Positions 13,501-26,607 of a stretch of 64,000 bases of DNA are shown here, one piece after another. Location of the stretch: positions 2,510,802 to 2,574,801 of the forward strand of contig JAUPFP010000007.1 in NCBI GenBank assembly GCA_036925085.1, written 5' to 3'. Every line of letters begins with the position of its first letter. The stretch's first letter is position 1. Both the position numbers and the translations under genes were made by a program. Below the pieces are notes generated by a model. That model did not search any database. It was given only the letters and a program-made list of their open reading frames with translations, and was not told where the DNA came from. This DNA comes from Brachycybe producta. Taxonomy: Eukaryota > Arthropoda > Diplopoda > Playtdesmida > Andrognathidae.

Positions 13501-16500
13501 GTACTCACGCGGCAATGCGATTATGTTTTGTTTGAATGTTTGTAACTTTGTGCGCAATACATATGGCTTATATTCCACACACATACTAGCATTAGCAAAT
13601 CGGGGAAAAGTTGCATGCCGAGAAATAATTGTGTATAGTTTAGTACATTTGCTAGTTTCTAAGTTTGTTGTTCAAGTTCGAAACAAATCGTGCCGATGAG
13701 ACTATTTCGTTGTTTATGCATGTTATTTCTGTTGTTTCTGTAGTTGCCACTTTTTTTTGTGTGTATTTGGTAGCATTACTGCAATTTTAAGTGTCTTGAG
13801 TGGTTTTACAAATACGAGTATCTTGTATAAATAAGACATGAGTGAGTGCCTGCAGTGTCCTTCTGACATTTGCTTAAAATGTGTTTGTGGTGCATTTTGA
13901 ATACGATAACAGTCTGTTTGTCTTGCAACTTGTCCATGATCTATTTAAGAATGTAAAAAAAATGTTTAACATTTATAATGGAATTGGACTATCAATCATT
14001 CTGGCATTGCTGCTGTCTTCTGAAATCCACAATTGAGAAAATTTCAGAGTTGTAATTTGTTTTGTTGCATTTTATGTGATTTGTCGTAGGCCTATGCTTA
14101 TTACGAGCTGGTAGTTTATTATTTAAAATGTTGGCACCAACATTCATAATATTATAGTCTATAGCAAAAAAGAGAGAGAGTGAGTGAGAGAATGGCTATA
14201 GTGGGGGTTAGTGTTTGCATCATTGTGTGGTTTAATTGCACTTAAACGTTTAAGTTGCAAAAATACGCACACAATATATAAATATATACAGGGTGATTTT
14301 TCTGAACCCCACAAAACCATTAGAAATAAATTAATTATTTATTATCAAGACAACCAGAAAAAAGTATTTTTCAATTTTGTAACTGAAAATGCAACCTGAT
14401 TTGAGACTAGAGTTCTAGCCTGAACAAGAATAGTTTTAGAGATACTAGTTGGACTTCTAGCTTTTGAATTCTAGCCTCTAACCAGGTATGGATGTATCTT
14501 ATAGGGTTCTGTTTTTATATTGAAAGAGAAACACCCTGTATACTAGAAATAAAACGCTAACTTAGATAATAATGTAGTTTACGTTATATAATTGTCACAC
14601 TGTTTTTGTTAGATGTGAAATTCAGTTAATAATGGTTAAAAATTGTTAATTTCTAATTTTTTTTAAAATTAAATAGTTCTTGGAAAAAACCAAAGGGTTT
14701 CGATGGTGGCGGAGATGAATTGATCAACACTCCGAGATCTCAATCTGTGGCACGACATCATTTAGAAAGGACAACTCCAGCAGCCGGTAAAACTAAGAGA
14801 AAATAACTTAACACTTGACGTCGGATATTTTTAATATAATTTTCATTACTTTTTTCGAACTTTTTATTTATACTTACTTTTAAAACTATCATTTTCTATA
14901 TTAATATTCTAAAAAATAATAGCACAATAATAATTATTGTTACTTTAGCTAACGGCTTTTTTTTAAAAAAAAAATAATCCTACAAAATGGTGGAATTAAT
15001 AAATTAAGGCATAAGGGGGATTTACACAATAAACACTTCAATTTAAACCAAATTAAATTAGTTATTATTATTTTAACTTCTTTAATAGAATCAAAAAGAA
15101 ATTAGCCACTCTCTCTTTTTGTTTGTTTTTCATTCAGGTGAAATGGGCGTTTTAATTACATCACCCACTCGAGATCACAAACTTGAACCGGTCGAGACAA
15201 AACGATCTGTTACAGATAGCAAATCCTCGCCTGATAAGACTAAACCAAGTCCAAAAGCGAGTCCACGGCTAGTAGAAAGCCAATTGGCTACAAAGACTAT
15301 AACTAAAGGAGTTTCTGCAGCTCCTACAGTTCAGAGTACGTTTCAATCACTTTTGCTTAAAACTTTGTTTAAAATTGAGCTGATTCACTTTTTATAGGTC
15401 GATCGGCCAGTGCAGGACCAGTTCATCGGTCTCCAAAGAGGACACCTAGACCCGTTTCTATGATTGTGCCAGGAAGCAAAGCTCAGGTGAACGGCGTCTT
15501 CAACGGAACTGGAACAACAGAGCCACCGACGACTCGAAAGGTCGAACCTAAACGACCGAGGCCAAGTAAGTGACATTTTAAAATAATATTTTGTTCAGAT
15601 CTCATTCTTGGCTAGTCCCAATCACTGCTACTAATATGCTGCTAATTAGATCCAATTAAAATACTAACCTTATTAATTAATCCTGGGCTTAATTAGCTTC
15701 CTTGGCTACGGGTACAACCTCAGTCTCTCGTCCCAAAACGGCTCCAAGTAGTCGTGGCATTGCTAGTAAATTTGCACAAGGCGATGATTCATTGCCAAAG
15801 ACGCATATAGAACCTAGGAGTAGACCGGTTTCTTCAATGTCGTCGTCTGTCGGTTCAATCGGCACTTCGAAACACCATGCACCGGCCGTAACTCAACAGC
15901 CACCGCCGCATCCACAACCACTTTCTTCGCGTCCGTCTGCTCCTAAATCTTCTGCTGCTTCTGTTCCTTTTTCTTATTCTTCTTCTTCTAAACCCGTAGA
16001 ATCTGTTCCCTTAATGTCGCAATCTTATCCTTCGCAACCGGTGTCTAAAAAAAGTGGAATTATGATGGTGAATGGAGATGATTTGATTTTGGATAAAAAT
16101 GGCAAAGGCAAGAAACTATTCTTAAATTGCCTTGATTATAATATATATGTGTTGTTTATTACTAAATATTTATATGCTGCAATTAAATAATCGTCATCCT
16201 AATGACTTTAAGGCATAGATTCTGTGGATAATGAATTAACATCTGACGAATCAAAAGAAATTGAAGAGACGTTGATGATGAAGTCTCCGCCAGAACCAAC
16301 GAGGGTTAAATCTCCTGAACAGATTCTTGTACGGTCTCCGGAACCTGTTAAATGGACAATTCCACTGGAGACTGGTATAAAGTGGACGGGAACTCCAAAA
16401 ATTGAAGGTTTGTCCAAAGAGAAAGCCAATAAATGATGGCTGCTGCACCCCCTGCTCTTCCTTTTGTGAAATCCAAATTTCATGTTTTAATTTATAATAT

Positions 16501-17617
16501 TTATATTTTAAACGAAATTAAAGTGCATGAGCAACCCCGTTAATTTGTGACAAAATGATAAAATATTTTATGGCTAGCGTCTGTCATGAGAAATTCAAAG
16601 AAATAGAATTTTTTTTTAATAAATTTTCATTTGTTGCGATGACGAAATTTGAAAGGGCGCCATTATTGGCTTATACAACAGTACAATTTGTGTCACAATT
16701 TTACAAATTGACTTAAGAGTTTACCCTTTTTTAGTTATTTATCACAAAATTAAACTTTATTCGCCATCAAAAGAAAATATACAGGTAATTTAAATGCTGA
16801 GTCTGTTTTTGTTGAATGTATCTTTTAGGTGAAAGTTATAAAATGGGCAAAGAAGAATGTCGATCTCCTCCTAGTATAGTTTCTTCTCCTGTCGATACTT
16901 TGACGGAACCTGTCATTCCTTCTCAAGAAATTGGTGAGTTCGTTTGTATGGTCTTATTTTTAGTGTCTTTGTTATATTTGTCATTCTCGTATTCCAATTC
17001 CAAACTTTTTATTTTCAAACAAAAAAAAAATATGCACTTGATATTGTGTTTTTTTACGTCTTGTTTTATTTTTAAAACTTAAAAATGATGTCATGTTTTT
17101 TTTTAAATTTGTTTTGTAATATTTTGCTTTTTATTTTGTTTTATTTTCTTTTTGGTTTTTTTGTATTGACGAAAAATAGACGTTGTCATCAACAAATTAG
17201 AGAATTTGGCGTCCACCAATTTTGATCGTGATAGCGAATGATTGATTCGATGTAGGAATGAAGTTTTGATCTGAGTTTCCAACCTTTTTATTTCATTGGT
17301 AAATTGTATGTTTGTTTGTACCTTTTGGACGTTGTTTGTTTGTTCTCTTTCGTATGTTTTGCATGTTGCATTTTTTTTGTTTCAGTTTTCAGTTGTCGAT
17401 GAGTTTATTCATTTGAATTTTTTTTTTACTATTAATTTATAATATGTTTTTGTACATTTTCGAAGCTGGTGCCACTTCTCCTAAATCTGGTGAACAGGTA
17501 TCACCACAGATGGGACCTATGACTTCACCCTCTTCAACTAGATCTTTGGCTTCTGATGTATTAGAACGCGCTCGTACTCGATTTGATCAGTTTTGGGGTA
17601 AATCTAAAGATAAATGA
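7539..17617 (+). CDS. MDM1: MDM1-like microtubule/centriole protein (5' end missing)
   Basis: MDM1 binds microtubules at centrioles and restrains centriole duplication. Exons: 7539-7699, 7778-7861, 8606-8749, 11556-12040, 12738-12846, 12919-13115, 14677-14786, 15138-15335, 15398-15565, 15697-16107, 16213-16407, 16829-16933, 17466-17617. Phases agree across all joins, giving about 839 residues. Family marks: EPAIPRRKK, like the vertebrate EPSFISKRR block; the repeats TEYRSQFAW (exon 4) and TEYKSKF (exon 5); ELRKKAGEYKHR; and a C-terminus ERARTRFDQFWGK matching the vertebrate RAKKRKENFWGK end. The middle is long, low-complexity and Ser/Pro-rich, with an eight-residue Ala run from CAG/GCA repeats near 11810. 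One intron uses a GC donor (16108). The 5' exon(s) with the first repeat were not found, so the start is unknown. Identity is firm, but individual linker exons are less so. Confidence 0.85.
7946..8460. mobile_element. Two adjacent family B hairpin copies in an MDM1 intron
   Basis: A divergent hairpin spans about 7946-8095. A fuller copy spans about 8175-8458, with the paired blocks CTTCGTTAAGGGTATTTTCA and GAAAATACCCGTAAC around a TGTCTATAAAA centre. The right end reads like AACTAAAGAGTTC. Confidence 0.7.
9085..9690. mobile_element. Two further family B copies in tandem
   Basis: Copies at about 9085-9385 and 9430-9690, both with ACTAGAAG near the left arm and CTAGTTTCTAA near the right arm. 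They lie in the same 2.8-kb MDM1 intron as the copies at 7946-8460, making it an insertion cluster. Confidence 0.65.
13278..13449 (+). other. Possible cassette exon in MDM1
   Basis: After a TTTAG acceptor at 13277, an open frame in phase with the preceding exon runs for about 57 residues. It is basic and Ser/Thr-rich, like the rest of the protein. The best donor (C|GTAAGC near 13435) would put the next exon out of phase, so this is only a candidate or an alternative end. Confidence 0.25.
14287..14543. mobile_element. Short element with ACAGGGTG ends
   Basis: Inverted ends TATACAGGGTG and CACCCTGTATA bound about 257 bp in an MDM1 intron. Similar ends recur near 4188, 9010, 28145, 28830, 55924 and 56300. 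Confidence 0.5.
17180..17241 (+). other. Possible alternative last exon of MDM1
   Basis: A pyrimidine-rich acceptor at 17179 is followed by a frame in phase with exon 16829-16933. It codes about 20 residues (DVVINKLENLASTNFDRDSE) and then TGA. Using it would replace the conserved FDQFWGK tail. It could be a real isoform exon or chance. Confidence 0.35.
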
Positions 17618-19009
17618 AAAGCTTTATATTGTAGACATTCCTAGTCAGCCCTGTTCGGCTCTCTCTTTCCCTGCTCTATTTCTCACTATTTCTCTCTCTC
17701 TCTATCTCTGGATCTTTTTTACTTCTCGAAGAAAAGCATTCAAGAAGACTTTACTAAGAAATTAACCGATATAATTTACAATGCACAAAAGTGAACTAAG
17801 TTAAACCGAAAAAGAAAAACTAAACAAGAAAAATAAATCCATAGAAAACACTTGAGAATAGTTGTAAGTCGTTTTTATAGTCTTCTTTTCATGTCATCAT
17901 GAAATGCCGACTATAAATGCGGCCTTAATTTCCACTCTCCCTGTCCTGCCAACACACACGTTTATATAATGCTATCAACTTTATAAGCGAATGTAATAAA
18001 AGAAGTTTTAATTTCAATTTATGCTAATTTTCATAAATGAAAACTAAAATTATTTTGCATAATTCAAGCCAAAACAAATTGGCTGTTGTAGTTTTATCAT
18101 TTATATAGAACCAAAAAAAGAGGAAAAAAAAAGCTCAATTTTGTCCACATTCCGAAATTCTTTTATCTGCAATAACAATCCAGTAACTTTATTCGTAAAT
18201 TAATTTTTTTTGGAAAACTTTTTTTTAAATTAATTTATTGAATTTTTATTTACTTTTTATTTGTTCCATTTATAAGAAAGATTTTTAAATTGGATTTTGT
18301 TTTTAGATTCAGAAAAAAAAAATTTTTTTTTTATTTTCTGTCGGTTTATAGTGCATTTTATAACATGTTTTTTCTTTTAAAAATAATTTTATGCACATTG
18401 TTTTTATTCATTGTTGGATTTTTTTTTAAAAAAAAATGCATTTTATAAAATGCAATGAATTGCTTATAAAAAATTAATTCAATACGAATAAAACTTCGTA
18501 TCTTATGTTTTTAACTATTATTATTATTAAATTAATTATTTGACAATAATACTATAGTAAATTAAACTGATTTGATGATGTCTGTTATTAAAAAATAAAT
18601 GAATGTAAACAGATTAATAATAATAAAAAATTGACTTATAAAAATTCTTTTATGTGATTAAATCCGTAAACAGAATTATCTAAATTGAAATTATATAGGC
18701 CTACACAAATTATTCGTAAATTATTGTTCTGATTTTTGTTTTTCTTTTCGTTATGAAATCTTATAATTGATATACTCGTCATAATATGAATAATAAACGC
18801 ATAATGAATATTAATTAGTGCAATGAAATCCTGTGTCACAAATGTGATAATATGAAAAACATATTCAGTTAATATTGAGAATTAATTGTATGCGTTTTTC
18901 ATGTATATTACAATAAGTCAACAAAAAGACAAAGACGTATTATTCAATATCAACAATTTTATTACTTAGAAGTTTCATTTATTATTTTTTTATGCTCGTT
19001 AAGATGTTT

Positions 19010-19285
19010 TATGCACTCTTGATTATTCAGTGTTTCAGAAGAGCAACATTAAAGAGAAATTAAAAGTGTCTTAGAGACTAGAAGGGTAACTAAATCATTT
19101 AAAAGTAATTTCATGTTGATATATTTCAAAATAAACTTTTTATAGACAAAAAGTTTATTTTAAAATATATCAGCATGAAATTAACCTTAAATGATTTAGC
19201 TACTCTTCTAGTTTCTAAAACAATTTCAAGTTTTTTTTTTAATTATGTTTTCAAAATACAGAATAATTAAAGAGTTAAGAGGGGT
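19010..19285. mobile_element. Family B hairpin copy
   Basis: Left end CACTCTTGATTATTCAG, right end CAGAATAATTAAAGAG, with inverted ACTAGAAGGGTAACTAAATC and TTAGCTACTCTTCTAGT arms. Confidence 0.75.
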
Positions 19286-19371
19286 GTTTAAACTTTAAAA
19301 AGTTATCTTTATAAAATGAATGTATCTAGAAATATATAATTAAAGTATTTGGATTTCCCGCCAGAATTTCT

Positions 19372-19393
19372 GCGCCGCCGCCGCCGCCGCTGC
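19372..19393. repeat. GCC trinucleotide run before FBH1
   Basis: About seven GCC units followed, about 15 bp later, by TTTTAGCCG. A very similar module occurs at 29393-29410 before the next gene, which suggests a promoter-proximal or untranslated-leader element. Confidence 0.7.
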
Positions 19394-19499
19394 TGATGAT
19401 TTTAGCCGAAGTAATTGTAGCGGCTGATTGTTAAATCTATTATTTTTATCTTCTGTCATTTTGTTCTTGTTTATTTCGCACATTACGGTGTTAAAAACT

Positions 19500-22400
19500 A
19501 TGCAGTATAACAGAAATAGACGTAGTTTACATATGAATCATCTAGAAGAGTACAAATATGCGAGAACAGCCGAAGGTATGGTCTGTCAAAGGTTGTTTTT
19601 AGATGTGAGTAGGGCGGATGGGGTTCTGTTATTAAGACATCAGTGAAATATAGGCGGCGTCTTTAAATGATAACGACATATCAGGGCCACATCTACCCTA
19701 CCTGTACATGTTTTTAGTTTTCATTGGCCCTATTTGAAATTATTACAGGATCGAAACCGTTGACAACACCCGCGTCAATTAGAAAAAGCTCTCTAGATCC
19801 AAATCGAAGTTTATATCCAAAGGCAAACAAGAGAAAACAGAGAAATCTTGATGAAATTGAGCCGAGTACGTCATCGACTTCTGCTTCCGATTTAAGGAGA
19901 ACACCTTCCGAAGAGCTTCCTGGCTTTCAGTTAGCGAGTTCTTTAGATAACAATCGAAGAACAACGAAAGGATACGATAATAAAGAGATAGAGCAAGGAG
20001 TCAGACGCGAAAGGACACGAAGAATCGGATTAAACAGTCGACGTCAAGACATCAAACTACAAACGAACACGTTACTTAACTATTTTCCGCAAATGAAACG
20101 GTCTTCTACTGGTTCTGTCAAGGCGACTACATCGCCTGAAACTCACGAGATTGAAGAAATGGAGTCCGAATGTGAGAAAATGGATTCATCTGGGTTTGAC
20201 AGCGAGGACGATGAGATATTCAATTTTAACGAAAAGAAATATTACAACGGACTTCTAGGACTCAACTCCGTTCCTTTTTCTACTAATTCGTCTTCTGAAG
20301 TGTCTATTATGGAGAATTTACCTCCCGATATCTTAGAAAACATCTTATGTCATCTTCCGTGTTATGATTTATGTTTCAACGCTTCTAGAGTTTGTCGGCA
20401 ATGGAATGACCTTATTTCATATCCATTGGTTTGCTTTTCTGAAATTTATTTTCAAGTTTTTTATTGCTTATATAAGGCTTATTATAAGCTTTGTCTTTTC
20501 AGTTTATGCCTTGGAAGAAGAAGTATGGTCGAATTAAGAACGGAGATGAAAGAACGATTTGCGAAATCAACGAGATTTTGACCGAAAACAATTTCGATAA
20601 CGCTTCCGACTGTCTTTTTGGACTTGTTCGGTTATAATTTGTGAACGTTTTTATTATTACACGGTAACTTGAGTATTTTGTATATTTAAATTAGGTTCAT
20701 GGTTCGTAATTATGTTTCTCTGTCACGTTTCGATGTTTTGGATCGGTTACGTCACCATCCTAAATACTCGTGGGTTGTCGATCTGGTCACGGAACGGCTT
20801 CAGGATTGCGTCAAAGATGGAGTAGGTTCATTGAAAAATAACTGAAATTGCAACAGCCGGCATTAGTCAATGTTACTTAACTTTTATAGATACTTTTTTT
20901 TTAAAGTTTATTCATTTTTAAATTTAATCGGTCGTTCAAAATGAACTGTTATGATAGTTTGAAATGTTTTATATCAAGTTAGTTTTAAAATGTTAACGCT
21001 CCTTTGAACTGTGTTTATTGTGTCATGCAGTAAACAGATTAAGAGAATCTTAGAGTTTTTTAGAAACTAGAAAAGTAGCTCAATTAGTTAAGGCTAATTT
21101 CATGTTGATATCTTTTAAAATACGCTTTTTTATATCGGTTTGAAAATAATCCAACTTTTAAGTATATAATATTTTTTTTTAAATTATTGTCTATAAATAA
21201 AAACATTATTCTGAAAGATATCAACATAAAATATTCAGTGATTCAGCTGTCATTCTACTTTCTAACACACTTTCATAAACTCTTCTAGTTTTGAATTTTT
21301 TAAAAAAATTCTAAATAAAATTGCCCTTTAAAAATAGTAATAAATAAATAATTGTATAATATATAATTATGATAAAAATATACAAAAATAATAACGAGTT
21401 CTTTAATCTACGTCAGCAATGTTAACGAAGGAGTTGCTAAATTGCAATGATTTCAATTTTCGTTTCAGGTACCTAGTGCTGCATGTATAATTACGGTCCT
21501 TTGCATCGTTGCAGACACCGTAAAGGACATTAGTCTCCTTCTATCAATGTTAATTCAAAGTTATTGTCCAGCGAAACATTCAATAGATTGCTTATATTGT
21601 ATTTTGACGTTCTTGTTTGTCTTTAAGTCGAAAGGTTACATTGGAATTGGGTATTTACTTTTTTGTTCGTTGATATTCGATTTATTATTTGGTCCTCACC
21701 GTTCTGTATTTTGTTTTTTTGTTTCCAAAAATGAAGCTTTCATTATCGCTTGTATCATGCGCTATTTCTATACGAAAACGAATGCAATGTTTGTGTCGCA
21801 GATTTGACACTCTTAACACGAAATACAATCGGACAACAGAATATTATGAAATACACAGATGAGAATACAAAGTTACGTTTATCCGGTGAACAGTTGCGCA
21901 TCGTGAATCATGACATGAGACCGAGAGAGACTCTCAAGATCATAGCATTCGCCGGAACGGGAAAGACGACGATGCTCATTCAATTTGCAAGGATGAGACC
22001 AAACTTGAAATTTTTGCACGTAGCTTTCAATAAGTATGATACAAATCAAGCTAAAATTACGATTACATAAACTAATGTTCTCTCCTCTTTTGTGATTTAG
22101 ATCTGTTAGCGAACATGCAAAAAAACTTTTTCCGTCAAATGTCATTTGCAGAACGATTCATTCGCTCGCCTATCGTGCCATAGGTCTGAGATATCGTCAT
22201 AAACTATGTTTTAAGTTGCGTCCGTTAGACGTAATGCAATGCATCCAGTTTCCGCATAATAAGATGATGGGATCTGCTTATGCATTGAGGACACTCGAGA
22301 ACTTCATGAACTCGGTCGACGACGAAGTGAACATTAATCATGTACCGAATCCGTTGTCCAATTCTGTGGAAGTGAACAGGAAGTTTGATTCAAACGCTCG

Positions 22401-25400
22401 ATCGGTTACTGTTTTTATTATATATTTAAATTTAAAATTATTTCATTGCAGCTCATTTTTCAATTTGATTCAGAACAAAATTATTATAATACTTTTTAAG
22501 TAATTTAAGAAATAATTTCTAAATTTATTTGAAACTAGAATTTTTTTGATAATGTATTTGAAAATAACTTTTACGTTGGTCAGAAACGCGAGGTGTCACC
22601 TTTCAGGCAATTTCGTTTAATCTTCTAATTTTAAATACTTCTTGAATTTTTTATGCGTTGCTTTGTAAAAAAGCGTTATTTATGTGGTTTTCTGCATCAC
22701 AAACCCAAATTTATAAACTTTTAATCAGTTTCAATTTTCTCGTAGGAATAATTTTTTTTTGGGGTGGCGGGATTTGTTTCGTAGATGGTAGCTGAAGATG
22801 CTCGAAGAATATGGGAACGTATGATCGATCCAAACGACACTAACATGAAGATCGTTCACGATACATATTTAAAGTTATACCAGTTGAGCAGACCGAAACT
22901 TGGTGACGTCGATTGTATTCTTGTTGACGAAGCTCAAGATTGTAATGCTGGTTTGTACAACGAAATGTGTTTTTTTTTTCCTGATATTCTTCTTACATTT
23001 TGTGTTTTATTTTTCATGTTTCATAATAGCTATATTAAAAATCATTCAGAATCAAGAATGTTGTAAAATTCTGGTCGGTGATCCTCATCAACAAATTTAT
23101 GGTTTCAGAGGAGCAATCGACTCGTTGAACTTCATCGATGCCACGCACACTTACTATCTGACTCAAGTAATTTTTGCATCCATCAGTTCATTCTGTTTGT
23201 AATAAGTTAATGGCAGCTTTTTAACCTTCTTTATCTTTGTTCTGTTTCTTATTTCTTCTTAAGAGTTTTCGTTTTGGACCAAAGATTGCGTACGTTGCCA
23301 CTTGTGTTCTGGATAGTTTGAAGAAAGTTCGAAACAAGTCACTTGTTGGTTTGGATCTAGATGGTGAGCGAGTCCTTTACTAATGCTATATTTCCTGTCT
23401 CTGTTTTACTTCAAAATCTTATTATATTGTGAAGTGCCATGACTTGAATTCGCTTTTATAGTCCAATTATTTTGTGACTTCTCATCACGGTGTTGTCAGT
23501 GACGATTGCATGCTGGCGTTTGTAGTTGTGTTTTGCGTTCCTGTACGTTTACAGCAGTGCAACGGTTTGTGGTAATAATGACGTGAAAAGGAAACTAATG
23601 ACTTAAATGCAAATATAAGTTGATTATTATAACTTATTAAACTGAACGTGATGTGTATTTATGATTACAACCTAGAAGAGATTGACGCGTGAACTATAAA
23701 CAAAGCATTATAAGCCTAGAGACACTCTAGCACGTGCACGTGCTGCATGACGTCTTAGACGCAATGTTGAGTGAAATTTGATGTGTCCAAAAACATGCTC
23801 TCGGTTCTGTATAACATATTTATTTAAACTGTCTTTTGAACAATAATTGAAGTTGCAATCGCTTCTTGAATGTTGTCTGTCGCCCGGTTTTAAGGTCTCT
23901 TGGTTACAATATTTAAAGTACAGTATTTTTTTATTTTCTACGTTTTTGAATTATGCTAATTTGATTGACCCATGTTAAAGGTTATTGACCTCCTTTAAAA
24001 AGTTCATTTTGGTAAATACATTTCTGTTTTTTCATCTTTAAGAAAAATAATCTGCATTTTCTTAATATGTTCTTCAGAAATTAAGGTAATTTTATGATGT
24101 TTCCACTAACATTGGGAATCACAAAATTGACCATGTGTTGTGGCCCGTACGACTCTAGTACACCAATTGCAACTATGCTTTAGAAAGTAATGGTTTGACA
24201 GGCTTTCTATCATACCAGTACTGCATAATAAATGACTAAACCTTCAAAGATATTTAATCGAGAAAAACTGCATAAAAAAACGAGAGGCCTATTTAAAAAC
24301 ACTCCAAAATTATTCTATTTTTTCATCGATATTTTGCTGGCTTTGCTGCAAATACGACTTTCTGTTTGTCGTGTTCATTGTAGGTGGCTACGATGGTCAA
24401 GTTGAAGGACAGGAAGCTGTCATTGCTCGTTCAAACCACGTTCTCTTCAACGAAGTGGTCAATATGTGTACTGTGAACCAGTCAATTCAGGCTTCTTTTG
24501 CAGGAGTACTACATTTTTGTTGTTGTTTTTTTTTTTTGTTTATTTACGTTTTTTGTTCTAGTGTGACTTTTTTGTTATTATTTAAGGAATTGAGAAGTTA
24601 CAATTTTGATCAGATGTTAGATATTTACAATTTGATGAAAGGTATTTTATCATTAAGAAGTTTGACGTTACACGTTTATGTGTTTTATCATGCATAACTT
24701 TGCCATCCTATGTTTTTAAGGTGAATCTTGTCACATAAACGACAAATTCATAAAGTGTTTCAAGTCGTTAGGGCACCTGAAGACATATGCAGATATCGTG
24801 GAAGATCAGGATCTTTTGGGAAAAATCAAAATTGTTTTACATTATAATGCCAAGATACCCGAATACATAAATCTTATAAAGTCTCGTTGCAGTTTTTCGA
24901 TGGATTCAGCTAGTACGTCAATTTACTTTTAATTTCTTGCAAATTCATCAGAGTCGGAACTTATAAATTTCTTCAATCTTGTTTTAATATTAGGCGTAGT
25001 ATTCAGCACTGCTCATAAAGCGAAAGGTCTCGAGTTTGATACCGTTCGCCTAATGGAAGACTTCCTTCCTGGAGGCTTCATTTACCGTAATGATACAGAT
25101 GCATTGGAATGGAAACAAAACACGGGTAACCAACAACTTTATTTCTAATGGATATAGGCAACGGCGGAATAGTTTTTGTTTTATTAAAGGTACGAAATAT
25201 CCGGATGACGAAGCCAATATTTTATATGTTGCCGTGACAAGAGCAAAGAAGCGACTCGTCATGTCAACTGCTGTCGCTCTGACATTGGTCACAGCCAACG
25301 TAATTTCTGATTCTTTGCATTTTTTAGATTGAAATAGTTTTAACATGAATAAGAATTATGTTCTTTTTTAAAGGAAACGTTTGAATTGATCATGTCTTCC

Positions 25401-25809
25401 TCAAAACTGAAGCCTAGTAACGAAGAGCAAATATGTGTGGTTTGCCGGCAATGGAATCATGTTCCAGTCTCGACTTTGAGCTTGATGAGAGAAACAATTC
25501 AATTTGTAAGTCTCTAAATAAACATTTTTTAACAAAATATTTATAAATTTTTTTCTATCTTTGCTTGATGTTTAGAAAAATGACCAAATGCGAATTTTTG
25601 GTGGTCCTTTGTGCTGTGTCTGTGCGGAAAAGCCAGCATATCTTCTCCGAAATTTAGTTAGCTGTACTTCGCTCTCTGCCGAATTGTTAAATCGAACTCA
25701 CGTGGCACTTAATGATTTTGTTGGACCGCTACCAAAGATACAAACTGTCAGGATCAATCCTAACCTTTTGTGGGGTAACGACTTTGTTGTTCCAGTTTTC
25801 ATCGATTAA
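19500..25809 (+). CDS. FBH1: F-box DNA helicase 1 (FBH1/FBXO18)
   Basis: An SCF-associated 3'-5' DNA helicase that removes RAD51 from DNA and limits recombination at stalled forks. Exons: 19500-19575, 19749-20428, 20503-20630, 20695-20821, 21469-21650, 21737-22033, 22101-22404, 22785-22950, 23030-23166, 23264-23363, 24384-24505, 24587-24641, 24721-24912, 24994-25125, 25190-25299, 25374-25505, 25576-25809. These join in phase to 1057 residues, close to the vertebrate length. Visible: F-box NLPPDILENILCHLPCYDL (about 212-255); Walker A AFAGTGKTTM (about 468); DEAQD (about 645); GDPHQQIYGFRGA (about 670); VFSTAHKAKGLEFDTV; YVAVTRAKKRL (about 912); and a C-terminal CVVC...CCVC cysteine set. The UvrD signature residues are intact, so it should be active. 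The start ATG is inferred. The exon 5-6 join was chosen because it gives GFHYRLYHALFLYENE, which fits the family. Confidence 0.93.
21030..21320. mobile_element. Family B hairpin copy in an FBH1 intron
   Basis: Contains ACTAGAAAAGTAGCTCAATT and the inverted partner GATTCAGCTGTCATTCTAC around a TTGTCTATAAA centre. It makes up about half of this 647-bp intron. Confidence 0.7.
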
Positions 25810-26607
25810 TTTTTTTTTGATTCAATAATATATCCCCAGAAAAAATAATCTCAGTAGTTTGGGGCTCATTATTTTCTGAAAATGCATTATTTCAGCTAGA
25901 TCAGAACATGTTGCAATTGTCATTGGGTTTTGACAATGCATTTCACATGCTGCAATTGGACTTTTGTCCCTTTGTCACAAGCCAAATGTACTTTTTATGA
26001 TAATATAACAAACTTCAGTTTTTTTATTTCTTGTTGTCTTTAATCGAATGCTAGAAGGCTCTTGCCCTAAACCTACTTCCAGTAAACTTTGCAGGGCATT
26101 ATATTTGGGTAGGGGGTGACCACTCTAACAAAGTTGGAGAGATTTTTACACGAACAGATTCTTATTACTGGTCATTTGTCCCTAGGGCGATTCGATAATG
26201 GAACTCGCTTGCCGGGAATTTTGTGCAGGAAAAACGTATTTTATGGGAGTCATAATTTTGACTCTTGTCCCTCTGCCATAGGCCTTTATGGCTGCTTGCA
26301 GAGTAATTTTTTTAAAAAAATAAATAAATAAATAAAGGCTATTTCCAATTAATATTTTTATTATCTATACTATATTTCTGAAAGTTTGTCATTCTGTTTG
26401 TATGTCCGAAGCATCGAAAACTCAAAGGGCACAACGTAGCACAATAAAACTTTTACAGGACATTCTGCTGCCAATTTCTAGGTCAACGCAACTTATTTCA
26501 AGTTGGCCAGCGAAGCTGGGCACATAAAATAAAATTCACATAATTTTTTCCCCCACATAATTAAGCTTTTATTTAAATCTTCAATTGAATTGAATTTGTT
26601 TTAAAAT

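Larger units (their letters stand above)
17618..19499. other. MDM1-FBH1 intergenic region
   Basis: Starts with the MDM1 3' untranslated region, with a candidate AATAAA signal at about 17995. It is otherwise very AT-rich with long T runs, contains a family B copy at about 19010-19285, and ends in a GCC-repeat module at 19372-19393, about 107 bp before the FBH1 start codon. No gene seen. Confidence 0.6.

Noticed and set aside
16408-16436. MDM1 ending at the stop at 16434
   Set aside because: Exon 16829-16933 and the last exon continue in phase from the GT donor at 16408 and carry the conserved C-terminus, so this stop is in an intron.
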